Assembly (NCBI RefSeq): GCF_000220395.1
Contig: NW_004086102.1
Coordinates: forward strand, 1 to 49,502
Source of the DNA: Ichthyophthirius multifiliis
Lineage: Eukaryota > Ciliophora > Oligohymenophorea > Hymenostomatida
Length of the DNA: 49,502 bases
Reading direction: 5' to 3'
In this document: positions 37,301 through 48,984 of the stretch, in pieces
How positions within the stretch are numbered: position 1 is the first letter of the stretch
How the letters are laid out: each line of letters begins with the position of its first letter
The notes under the pieces: model-generated
What the model was told of the DNA's origin: nothing
Database searches by the model: none
What the model saw: only the letters and a program-made list of their open reading frames with translations
Translations under genes and position numbers: made by a program

Positions 37301-39459
37301 TTCCAAGTGAAGAAAAATAATATGAATTATCGTAAAATGACAAAATTTGTTTAGAGAATTAAGAATTTTATTAAAGGTGTATGATTGAGAATTATGATAT
37401 ATAATGTTTAGGTTACTTAATAGTGTATATGTGTTATAATAATATGTAAATGAGTGAAATGATAAACAAATTAATATTAAAAAATATATATAAGAGCACA
37501 AATGATTATTTAAAATAATATTTAGATTTAGTGCATTATTTTTTGAATATAAATGATTAATTTTCTAAATATAGAATCGAATTACTGTTCGGTTATCCGA
37601 ATTTGAAAAACAACTACATTAGTAATAATTATTTAAGTAATTAACATTTTTCTATAGAATGTAAAACAAACGATTTAGATGCGTAAATTTATTTTTACGA
37701 AACTAAATATAAAGATGATAATTGTATGCCTTTATTAAATTAAATGCTTCATTTTAAAAGATAAAACGAAAGTGTATGTTTGAATCTAATTAATGCATGT
37801 CTTTAATTATGTAAAACGAATCCTTTAATTTTTGATTTTGTTATTAAGAGCCCTGCGCCTAATTATTCTTGTCCCTTGTATACTTCTTGGATTAGGCCAA
37901 TGGTAGAAAATGTACTTTAAGACACTATAAGGTATTATTAAAATTCTTAAAAAGAAAACTTTTTGAAAGGTATTTTAAGTCTTTGTGATGAATTAGAAAA
38001 TTCAATTTTGATTAATTATTAAAACTTTGATTCTTTAAAACCTAATTATTTCTTAGGAAAAACCTGTTAAGAATATTTGGTAGAAGAAAAAGTTTTGGGT
38101 GAATAAAATGGATAGAAAGTTATTTTAAATGTTTTTGATATGGAAATTTATTATGCAGATTCATTTCCGGACGGAAAAACGAATCTGAGTTTTCCAGAAA
38201 ATATAAAAAATTTTAATATGTTGCTTTTTTCATAAATAGATTTATAAAATTCGAATATCTAATGCATTTTTTCTTATAATTAAAATTAAAATAATAATAT
38301 AGATTATAAAAAACCTGCTATTAATATAAAGTAAATTAATGAAGATAAAAATCAATTTTACAACTCAGATGATGAATAACAAAGAGGAGATAATAATAGG
38401 CTTTTTAAAGTTTAAAAAATCTCAATTACTAAATCTGCGGAGAAAAATAATGATGATAAATAAAAAGATCTCGATTCTGATTCTAGTACTAAAGCAGTTT
38501 ACAAGTACACATAAAAAACGAATACCAATTATGAAAACAATAATAAAAACATAAACAATAATGATATAAATCCAGCTGTTAATAATAATTATATAAATGA
38601 TGCTGCACCTTGCAATAGTGAAGTAGAAATTGAGTAAAATAATGAAGAAGTTAATTAAGCTCAAAGTTAATAAGTAGAAAACAATATAAATCAAATTATT
38701 TATACAAATTAATAACACTAATAAATGGAAGAAGAGCAATAAAAAGAAGAGTTAATAAATAATAAATAAAACGAACATAATTTAGAAGAAGAAGAGGAAA
38801 ACATAAATAATTATACTAATAAAGTAAGCGAAGTATAAAATAAAATAATAAATGAAAATATTCAATTATTAACGACAATAAACTTAAATGTAAATGTAGG
38901 AATCGTAGCTAGAAAAATGCTCATTAAAAATATGACAGATAAAACAGTATAAGTTTCTATGCTTTTTAAACTTCCTCAATAAAGTCAATAAGAACTTACT
39001 AAAGCTTAATAAAACTTTTTGTTTAAATATAATTAACCATTACCTTCCGCAACTGTTTTCACTATTCCTCCAAATACTTCTGAAACTGTACTTTGCATTG
39101 CAAAATATTTCCCTGAAATTCCTTTTGATTAATATGAAGGTCTTTATGAAATTAGTTTCGTTGATAATATATCTAATAATAATAATTAGGTAAATAAAAA
39201 TAATTAAATTTCTAATTAAAATATTGGATGTGATCCTATAGTAGAGTATGAACCTTAATAAATTCCTGTTATGGGACCTTTGAACCATAATCAAGAAGAT
39301 TTTGGCTATTAATTAACTGATGCTGAAGCTTAATAAATTGCTTAGTAAGCTTCTGATGAATAAACAAATAATTCTTAATTTAAAAGCTGTTTAACATGCA
39401 CTTATGAATAACCTGCTTAAAATATTATGTGTGAAATGTGTTATACTTCATTTAAATGA
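29101..39459 (+). CDS. Giant ubiquitin-specific protease (USP, peptidase C19), multidomain
   Basis: This deubiquitinase cleaves ubiquitin from proteins. Ten exons give 3259 codons: 29101-29517, 29672-29859, 29910-30091, 30139-30866, 30916-31251, 31338-32695, 32737-33466, 33517-33987, 34040-35938 and 35989-39459. All junctions are GT-AG and phase-consistent, with TGA at 39457. Two tudor/agenet-like repeats come first (KVNDLIDAV...CWSRAKI; KINDEVDC...IWYKSHV), then helical repeats of USP9X/USP24/USP34 type (GKMGGFDNILNKIC). A ubiquitin-like fold and an EF-hand-like pair (DWFNQFSVDGKMD; EWDDDKDNLLTLENF) follow at residues 1115-1265. The catalytic core has Cys1908 (NLSQMCYMNSMLQQF), QQDTQEFL, a CxxC pair (LTCLQCG, LCDNC), His2192 (HSGTAEGGHYYSY) and ND at 2208-2209. 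A long helical tail ends in a RanBP2-type zinc finger (CLTCTYEQ...MCEMC). All catalytic residues are present, so it should be active. The exact subfamily is uncertain. Confidence 0.88.
31252..31337 (+). other. Intron of the USP gene made of an (AAT)n repeat
   Basis: An 86-nt GT-AG intron whose body is an (AAT)n run (about 31268-31318). Removing it is needed to join the frame ...KKSENNA to NINYNKNNDFKNNN; without it the frame slips into poly-Ile. The exon on its right is itself Asn-rich, so the repeat spreads across the splice site. Confidence 0.65.
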
Positions 39460-40089
39460 TCATTTGAAATAATTTAAGAATTTATTTAACTTTATATAAA
39501 TAATATATATGCTATGTATCATTAAATTTTTATTTTAGTATTTATTTTTAGTTTTTTTTTCTTCTTTTTAATAAGAGTAATATTTAAAATGAGATAATAA
39601 AGTTTTATTTAATATTTAAAATGATCTAATGAATATTATTTATTTATGTTGTTTTTTTTTATTTTTTTCTGTAATATATATTTAAAAACAAAATACAATA
39701 CAATAAACAAAATTCCTTTAATTATTTTTTAAAATTAATATTATTAATTAATTTTTTTTTACTCATTTATTTCCTAATTAGAGCTTATGAAAAAAAAAAA
39801 TAGTTAATAACATTTTTTAACTTTTGTAATTAGTTTTTGAAAAAAAAATTAATGAAAAAATAAAAAAAACAATAAAAACAAATTATGTTTTTTTATTTCA
39901 TTTATATAAAATTTATTATAATAGTTTTTATCTAATAGTTATAAGAATTAATGCATATTTTTATAAAATATAATTATAATAGTTAAATTAAAAGTATTTA
40001 TATAGTAAAAAAAATTAATATTTTATAATAAAACATTATTTTTCAATAATATTTTTAAACTAACAAAGAAAAATACAAAAAAAACAAAA
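39460..40089. other. Convergent intergenic region
   Basis: The 3' ends of the USP (+) and H+-PPase (-) genes face each other here. Only A/T-rich sequence is present, with no recognisable gene; it must hold both polyadenylation signals, but AATAAA-like words are too frequent to choose. Confidence 0.5.
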
Positions 40090-42376
40090 TCAGCATCCAT
40101 GTGAAGTAGGTGAAACACTGCATTAAAGTAAAGCTGTACTATCAAAAAATTTCACAAAAACAAGAGAAAAAATTGCTGAAAGTTTAACTAAAATATTCAA
40201 AGAAGGGCCAGAAGTATCTTTAAGTGGATCTCCAACAGTATCTCCAATAACAGCAGCAAAATGTTCTTAAGAACCTTTCTTTTTAATTTCTCCCTAACTA
40301 TTCATAAACTATCCACTTTCAATATATTTCTTAGCATTATCCCAAGCACCTCCAGAATTAGCACTCGAAATAGCCATAGACACTCCCGAAACAAGAATTC
40401 CAGGCAGGAGACCTGCCACAGCATTAGGTCCTAAGAGCAAACCCATAAGGAAAGGAATTCCTAAAAAAATTAATGTAGTATAAATTAATGAATAAATAAA
40501 TACCTATTGCAATAAAAGCAGGAGCAAACATTTAATTAATTGAAGCTTCAGTAGCAATTCTAATACATGAAGCATGATCAGGTTAAGCTTAACCAGTTAA
40601 AATCAAAGGGTTACTTTATAATTACCTTCTCACTTCTTTTACCATTTATAATGCTGCTTTACCAACAGCTTTCATTGTAAGAGCTGAAAATGCATAAGGA
40701 AGCATTGCCCCAATAATAACTCCAGAAAAAATCAAAGGAGTAGTCAAATCAACTCCGTCTATAGGATGTGAATTAGCTACATCGGAGGCCCTTGAGACAA
40801 AAGCTCCATATAAAGATAAAGAAACCAAAGCCGCAGATCCAATAGCAAATCCTTTTCCAATTGCAGCAGTAGTATTACCAGCAGCGTCTAAAGCATCAGT
40901 TCTGGTTCTAACGGCTTCTCCCAATCCGCACATTTCGGCGATTCCTCCAGCATTATCACTTACAGGGCCATATGCATCAATAGCCAGACCAATAGACATA
41001 GTAGAGAGCATGCCTAAAGCTCCTAATGCTAATCCGAACATTCCAAGAAGACTATGACAAATAAAAGAAGTAATTCCAAGAATAACTACAGGTGCAAAAG
41101 TAGACCAGTTTCCTAACGCTAGACCATAAATTATATTTGTGGCAGCTCCGGTTTCACATGCTTAAGCGACTTCCCTAACAGGTTAGTACGAATAAGAAGT
41201 GTAATAACCAGTAATAAGTCCAATAAATAAGCCTGACCAAAGTCCAGAAGCTGCACAAATAAAAGCATGTACGGGCGATCTATCAAAATTTTCATAATTA
41301 AGGCCATATATTCTTTCAGGGAGAGAAATATATCCGGCTAACCACAAAAAGGGAGTCGTGATTAGAGTCGAAATTAAAAGTTACGAAAGGAGTGTTCTAG
41401 AAACCGCAGATAGAGATTCATTATTTTTACTATGAGCGAATATAGTAGTTATTAAGCAAGCAATTATTCCAAAAGCAGAAATCAATAAAGGATAATATAA
41501 ACACTAGGGTTAGTAATAAAAAGCTGGGGATTAAGATGCGACTACAAGAGCTGCAGAAGTTGCTTCAGCAAACGAACCAAATAAATCACTTCCCATGCCT
41601 GCAATATCTCCTACATTATCTCCTACATTATCAGCTATTGTTGCAGGATTATTAGGTGAATCCTCAGCCAGGTTTCTTTCTAATTTACCTACCAAGTCAG
41701 CTCCTACATCTGCCGCTTTAGTAAATATACCGCCTCCTACTCTTCCAAAGAGAGCTATAGTGGAAGCTCCTAGACCATATCCTGCAATAGAATCGTACAT
41801 TCCAGCATATTATTTATAATCATCTTTTACGTACATATTAGTATAGATAGCAATTAAGATAGTCAAAATAAGCAAACCTAAACTTGATAAAGTAAATCCC
41901 ATAACAACTCCTGCTCTGTAGGCAACAGAAAAAGCCAAACTCATTTTATTTTAAGCTTAAAAGGCTGTTCTATAATTTGAAAAAGTAGCAACCCTCATTC
42001 CTATATAACCGCTTAAAATAGATGTTACTGAGCCTAATAAGAATGATACAGTGGTCCATAAATATCCTAGTTTTTCTTCTACTGTAAAAAATATTACAAA
42101 AGCCATCAATATACAAAATATTGAGATATATTTGTACTCTTCGGTTAAAAATGTAGATGATCCTTATTCTATATGTCTCGCTATTTCGAGTATTTTGTAT
42201 ATATTTTGGTTTATTGTTTGATCATCTTCTTCATAACTATTGTATGCGTCACGATTCTGACTTACTGTTGGAATAAGCTTTACGCGAGATATTTGGATGG
42301 CATTTATTATGGCCCAAATCAATCCTAGAAAACAACATAATATGATTATTAAAATATTTGTTTCAGCGCTTAACAT
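40090..42376 (-). CDS. Membrane-bound proton-pumping pyrophosphatase (H+-PPase)
   Basis: It hydrolyses pyrophosphate and pumps H+ into acidic compartments such as acidocalcisomes or vacuoles. Two exons (42376-40504, 40460-40090) with a 43-nt intron give 747 codons, close to the 760-770 of type I enzymes; TGA is at 40090-40092. The N-terminus is a hydrophobic helix ([20 protein letters not shown]). The substrate motif [13 protein letters not shown] starts at residue 223 and is followed by [21 protein letters not shown] second conserved block has [10 protein letters not shown] and [20 protein letters not shown]. The C-terminal motif is [14 protein letters not shown]...[15 protein letters not shown]. 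Ala at residue 504 in NTTAA, with Gly in the next site, is the K+-dependent type I pattern; K+-independent enzymes have Lys there. Codon use is much less A/T-biased than the neighbours, as expected for a highly conserved and probably highly expressed protein. Confidence 0.95.
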
Positions 42377-42657
42377 TTTTTTTTTACTTATATTATATAA
42401 TAGTTAATTTTTTTTAAATATTAAGTATTTAATTATTTATTGTAATTTGATTTTTTTATTTTTTATTTAAATAATATTTTAAATTAATATACATTTTGTT
42501 ATAATATGTTATATTTTTAAAATGATATAAAAAAATTTAAAAAAGAATGAATAAAAAATATATATATTTTTTAAAAATAAAATATATAACGAAATTATGT
42601 ATATATAAAAAAATTAAAGTGCATTTATAATAAAAAAACGCTTATTATAAATATTTA

Positions 42658-43963
42658 TCAAAACTTAGGCATTTAAATTCTTAAATGAACTTCTTAAGTT
42701 GACATCATATCTTTAAAAGCTCCAGTTTTAGCATCTTTTTATTTTAAATAATAGTAAAATTATATTTATAAAAAAAAAATACCCCTATTTGATTTTCCAA
42801 AACTAAATTAAGGCAAAGTTTATTTTCTTGAATCATATTAAACTCCTATTGCTCGGCTTTTTAAATTAAAATAAAAATAATAATATTGAAAATAAATATA
42901 TTTTTTTATAATTTATAATTACGGTTTATTATAATGCGCTAATGACCAATCTGCTTTAAATCCAGAGAATCTTTATGCCTAAGGGAAAGACCAAATAGGT
43001 TCATTTGTAATTTTCGAAGTCCGTGGAACATTTTTTTATATATAACTTCCAGGTCCAACCTTTTATTTTAAGATTAAAAAAATTCAAAAATTCAAAAATA
43101 GTAAATATTACTAATTGAGGCGTAGAACTGTTTGCAATAAGTGGTGAAAAACCAGCTATTTCTCTTCTAAAACCAAAAGAAAATTTAGGTGCATTTGGAA
43201 TTTCATGCCTTAAAGATGGATTATATTAAGGTCCTGGAGTTCCTCTATGTCTTTTAGGATCATTTGGGAACTAAATATTATTTATAATATATATTTTTAT
43301 TAAAATTATTTGAATAATTTTTTTACTCTTAATTCTAATCCTATTCTTACTGTAGGAGGTCTTGGTCTTCTACAAAGGTCGGCTTCCATAGGATCAAACT
43401 TTTTTTAATTTGAAATTTGAAATAAAAAAATTAAATGTTTACATCAACATCTTTTCTTAAATAAAAATCATGTTTTGATCCTGTATTTAATGTATTTCTT
43501 ACTTGTGTTCCTATTCTCCACGCAGGTTCCTTTATTATTTTTTCGAATGGTTTATTTTTATTTTTATTTTACGTTTTTATACGTGAAATAATCCATTCCC
43601 CTCACATCATAAGCGGGACCTGGGGAACTCTTTCCTTATATTTTAAATTTATTAATTAAATAAGAAGTTTTTTATAATTAATTTAATTAAAGAAAGTAAT
43701 TTTAAAATTATTCTTTAGTATATTTTTATATATAAAATACCTGCGAAATTTGTTTTTGCTAATTCTTTATTTTGAAAAACTTTGTTTTATTATTATCTAT
43801 CTGCTGTGCCAAAACCATACTTTGGAGCAGTTAGTTTTGTAGATAATCTCATTTTTCCGAAACTACTGTAAATTTCGGCTGATTCAAAGTTAAGAAGATC
43901 TTAATAAGTATAAATTTTAGTAGGAACTTAAACTTATTCTTTTGATTCTTATTAAGTAATCAT
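42658..43963 (-). CDS. PG-rich repeat (SHIPPO/ODF3-like) axonemal protein
   Basis: Eight exons give 296 codons. Introns are 43635-43740, 43530-43572, 43399-43442, 43271-43326, 43060-43111, 42857-42922 and 42735-42782; all are GT-AG and the coding sum is divisible by three. It starts MITQQESKEQVQVP and ends MSTQEVHLRIQMPKF with TGA at 42658. It carries the proline-glycine repeats of sperm-tail PG-rich proteins: SPGPAYDV, TPGPQYNPS and VGPGSYIQKN. Between them are the family's F-x-F-G stretches (KYGFG, KFSFGFRRE, QFSFGKSNR). Such proteins bind microtubules, many as inner proteins of axonemal doublets. The member cannot be named from these repeats alone. It is unusually intron-rich for its size, with a mean exon of about 110 nt. 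Confidence 0.85.
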
Positions 43964-44184
43964 TTTTTATAAAGGTTTTTATACTTTTTTTTATATTTTT
44001 TATATATTTTTTATTATATTTTTCGAAAAAATATTATTTGTAAATATAAATAATAAAATTATTTATTGAAAAAAAAATAAAAAAAGTTTTAAAATAATGT
44101 TTTTTTATAAAAATATTAATTACTTCAATATAAATAATTTTATTTTTTAGAAATAAACAAATAATTTATGAACAAGTTATAATT

Positions 44185-44230
<46 letters not shown>

Positions 44231-45857
44231 TATTATTATTTATCTATTGAATTAATTATAATTGTATTCTAATTTTAGTATTTATTACTTTGATTTAAAT
44301 TAATATTTATTATAATTCGATAGAATAAAATTCATCTTAATTCTATTCTTTTTCAAAAAATAATGATATAAAATAAAAAAATGCAATTACATTTATATTT
44401 AAATAAATATTAAGTAATAATTTGCTTTTTAAAAATGCACAAAAAATTCATATTAATTTTTCTAAAACTCAAAATATCAATTTAGAAAGGAATTTCATAA
44501 TTTTCAATCATTTTACAATACTTAAATAATTTAGAGTTCCATAAAAACTATACTTTGTTATTATTTTATAATATCAAATATAAGAGATCACATAATTTTA
44601 TTTAATTATTTTAACTTTATTTTAAATTAACCTTTTTTCTAATATTAAATAATAAATAAATTAGTCATTAACACTTTTTCTGGTTAAAATTTCTGTGTAT
44701 AATATTATACAATACAAACAAACGAAATAATTTAAAATAAAAAACTCTTTTTTTTAAGGAAATATTTATTTATACTATTTTTTTTTATATTTATTAATAA
44801 TATCTGATATTTATTTAATTAATTTTAATTTTAATTCATTTATTTGTAAATATCCTTAACCATAAATTATATAAATATTATTATTATCATAAATATATAT
44901 ATATATATATAATTATAATAATTTTTTTAGTTAAAAGAGTTTAGATAATAATTTTTTATTTTTCTAGATTATATTTTAAGGATTTTAATTATTTTTTAAA
45001 ATTATAATTATTCCTATTTGTTCTTTTCTTGTTATATAAACTACTGATAATTTTCCTTCCTATAAAAGCTCCGGTTTCGAAATTCTTAATTTTCAATATC
45101 TTATTTTATTTTTTTTAATCAATATATTTTTATATATTAAATAAAGGGTTTATATTAATTTTTTAATTTAAATTAAGAAGTTTAAATAATAGTGTTAATA
45201 AACTCATGATATTTATTTAAATAAATATTTTTATTGCTTAGTTATAAATACAAAATATGTAAGATTTTATTAATTTTTTTTTTTTATTCAAATAATTGTA
45301 ATAGATTTTTATATATTTTTAATTAATGTAATAATGTTATATTTATTAAATATTAATATGTTTTTCATAAATAAAGTTTTTCATAATTATTTAAGTTTTA
45401 AAAACTTAAATCTTGCGTTTTCTATTAATATAATTATAAATAAAATTAAAGATATCGTCTTATTATATTTTTATTACATAATAACCGTAAAAAAGTTTAT
45501 AAATTCAATTTTTCTAATACTTTTCATTAATGGTATTTAAAAATAAATTTTAAATTTTTATGTTTTATACAAAAATCAAAAATATTTATTTTAAAAAATA
45601 AATGAAAAAATGATTAAATATAAAATTTTAAATAATTAATTTTAATGAGTAAATATTATTTTATTTAAAATAATTTTTATATTTGTGTTAATTTTTTATT
45701 AATTAAATTATGCAATATTTATTTTTAAAATGTAATTTACAATTTTTATTTTAATAAATTAAAAAAATAACTATATCAAAAATAGAAAATAATTATATGT
45801 ATTAGATTATCAAAAAAAAAAAAAAAAAAATATAAATAAAAAATATAAAAAAAAAAT
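43964..45857. other. A/T-rich spacer between divergent genes
   Basis: This is the upstream region of the PG-rich protein (-) and PP2A-A (+). It contains a (TA)n run (44188-44227). A 68-codon standard-code frame at 45334-45540 is composed of Ile, Leu, Asn, Phe and Lys only and is not credible. No RNA gene was seen. Confidence 0.5.
44188..44227. repeat. (TA)n microsatellite
   Basis: About 20 TA units, 225 bases upstream of the PG-rich protein start codon. Confidence 0.85.
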
Positions 45858-48345
45858 ATGAAAAAATTAGTGGAAAATAAAACAGGATAAACTGTAAATT
45901 AATTGATAGATGATTTAAAAAATGAAGACATAAGAAAAAGATAAATTTCGGTCGCAAATTTACCTGTAATTGCTAGTGCTTTAGGTCCAGAAAGAACTAG
46001 ATTAGAGTTAATTCCTTTTTTAAATGGTAATTAGAAAATATATATAAGAAAAAAATATTTAAATTTACTTAAAATAAGAATTAATGGATGATGAAGAAGA
46101 AGTATTGACTTCATTAGTTGAAGTTTTATCAAATTTTTTAGATTTTATTGGAGGTCCATAACATGCTTAAATATTATTCGGTCCTATGGAATATTTATGT
46201 AAATCAGATGAATAATCAGTTAGAGAAAAGGTTTATTTTTTTTGAAAAATAAAATAAAATTAATAAAAATATAATATAAAATATAAATAAAATAAAATAA
46301 AAAAAATTAAATAAATTAAAGTATATTAAAATAAAATAAAATGAAAAAAATAATTAAATAAAATAATATATATTAAAAAAAATTTATTTAAAAAAATATG
46401 ATTTTTTATTTCAAAATAGGCTTCTTGTTGTATAAAAAAACTAATTGGGTTTATAGATATTAAAAAAAATGAAGATGTGTTAATGAATTTAGTTAAAAGG
46501 TTAAGAGATTCAGATTAGTACTTTGCTAAAGGTCCCGCTTGTGATATAATACCCTCTTTTTATGCTTAAATAACTGCATAAGCTTAATTAGAATTAAATA
46601 AGTATATTTTATAATATTTTTGATCAAAAACAAATAAATTATCATTAAAAATCAAATATTTATTTATATTTTTTTTTAATAGTTGCTATTTAAATTTATC
46701 AAAAGATGAAATTCCTATTATAAGAAAATAATCATCAATTAATTTAAGTGTAAGGATTTTATATATTTAAAAAAATTGCAAAAATATTTAAAAAAAAAAA
46801 ATATATAAAAAAAGGATTTAATAAAAGTTTCTTGCCCCAAAAATGAAGATTTCATTTTATAAATTTTAAATAATTTAATAAAAGATGAATAAGATTTAAT
46901 ACGTATTTATTTAGTTGATGCATGTGTTTAATATTTAAAAGTTGAACCTAAATTAGTAAAAAAAAATATAAAAATATATATATTCTATTTAATTCAATAA
47001 TATTTTAAATAGAAAAATTCTCAATCTGTACTTTAATCTCTTAAATCTTTATCTGAAGACAGATCTTGGAGAATAAAATATTATTTTTGTGATAAACTTG
47101 GAGAAGTAATTTTGTTTTAAATCTTTATAAATTTTATTTTATAAGGTTGTAAAAACAATAGGAAAAAATGAATTTAAAAAAATGTTTTTCTAAAATTATA
47201 TTAGTTATTTAGAAGACGGAGAGCCTGAAGTAATTTAATTATAATGAAAAAATAATTAACCAACTTTAATTTTTATTTTATATAAAAAAAAAAAAAAGTT
47301 AAGAGCCATTTCAGCAGGTCGTTTAGATATTGTAGGAGGAAATGTAGAAGTAGATGATATAATTAATAAAATAATTCCCTTAGTAAAAAAACTTTAAAAT
47401 GACAGTTAAAATTATGTTAGAAGTAAATTTATAGCAATTATTTTTTATAAATTTTAATTTTTAAAGATTCACTTGCTAGTAGCTTTTTAGGATTAAGTTA
47501 ATTCCTAGGAAAAACTAATACAAATGAACTTATATTACCTGTATTTTTATAATTATTAAAAGATGAAGATAGTGATGTTAGAATAAACTTATTTAAATAA
47601 TTAAATTAAATAACGAACGTTTTAGGAATAGATATGCTTTCTTAATCCGTAATTCCTGCTCTTACAGATTTAGCATAAGATAAAATTGGAGAATAAGATA
47701 GTCTTCAATTGAAATCATTTCCTTTTTCGCAAAAGAAATTGGATAAGAATTTTTAAATGAAAAAATTCTTAAAATATTAATGGATTGGTTGTAGGATAAA
47801 GTTTTTGCAGTAAGGTAAAAATATAATTTAATTTTTGCATAGTATTAATAAAAAATAAAAGAGAATAAGCAGTTTAAGCAGTAAAATCAATTATTTAATA
47901 TTTGGGCTCATAATGGACTGAAAAAAATATTATGGCAAAAATTTTAAATTTATCAAATTAACCAAATTATTTACATAGAGAAACAGTTATATTTACAATA
48001 ATAGTATTTATTAAATAACTGAATAATTTTTAATTATTTTTCTTTTTTTAAAAAAATTATAAATAGTAAGTTTGTAAATAACTTAACTAAGATTATATAA
48101 ACAAAACAATTTTACCCATTTTAACTTAGCTTAGTAAAGATCATGTGCCCAATATTAGATTCAATGTAGCTAAATCTTTAAAAATATTAGGATCCTCGAT
48201 TAGAGATAAGGTATATTATAATTTTTTTTTTTATATATATATTGATTATTTTAAGGATTATGTTAAAAAAGTACTTACAGCTTTGTGTGAAGATAGTGAT
48301 TAAGATGTAAAATATTTTGCTAAAATATCTTTAGATTCTTTATGA
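45858..48345 (+). CDS. PP2A scaffold subunit A (PR65, HEAT repeats), one frame break
   Basis: This HEAT-repeat scaffold holds the catalytic and regulatory subunits of protein phosphatase 2A. Twelve exons: 45858-46026, 46079-46230, 46420-46601, 46683-46749, 46815-46955, 47013-47105, 47146-47229, 47299-47422, 47467-47814, 47862-48003, 48067-48210 and 48256-48345. That gives about 578 codons (PR65 about 589). Landmarks in PR65 order are RKRQISVANLPVIASALGPE, RTRLELIPFL, EVLTSLVEVL, GGPQHAQILFGPMEYL, EDRSWRIKYY, LPVFLQLLKDEDSDVRINL, DWLQDKVFAVR, PNYLHRETVIFTI, VPNIRFNVAKSLKILG and DQDVKYFAKISL. All exon phases fit except in the ninth. Between QDK and RIRQSSIEIISFFAKEIG the frame shifts by one base at 47686-47687 (ATTGG). 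A third T would give the expected Ile-Trp-Arg. I infer an undercalled base. Confidence 0.88.
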
Positions 48346-48943
48346 AAATTTAATAATAGAATATAATAGGGAATTAAATTATAAAGAATTGCAATTTTTA
48401 TTAAATATTTAAAAAATAAGAAATATATTTTATTTATTATTATTTTTTACTTATTTAAAAGTATATATATATTTTAATATTTCGTTTAAAATTAATATCT
48501 TATATTACATAAAAAAAAAATTTGTAAATTAAGTAATAGAATTATAAAAATTAAAATATAAAATAAATATAGATAAATATAAATTTTATTTAAATAAAAA
48601 AAATTAATAATATAATATTCAGAATATAAATATAATATTTATAATTAAATTATTATATAATAATAATATATAATTATTTAATTCATATAATTTTATAATA
48701 AAAAAATTATAGAATAACTATATAAAATTATATAAAAAAAAAAATATATATCAAAAATATATAATTAAAAGAATAATTAATAAAAGAAAAAAAAAAATTT
48801 AAATATATTAATATATATTCTATAAAAATTTCATTATAAAAAATAAATAATAATTCATATAAATAATAAAAAAAAGTATAAAGTATAAAGTAAAGAAAAA
48901 AATAAATAAAAAATAATTATAATAATAATTACAAAAATATAAT

Positions 48944-48984
<41 letters not shown>

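Noticed and set aside
41595-41819. Plus-strand frame of 74 codons
   Set aside because: Antisense to the conserved GADLVGK / DNVGDNVGD part of the H+-PPase; an open antisense frame is a codon-bias effect.
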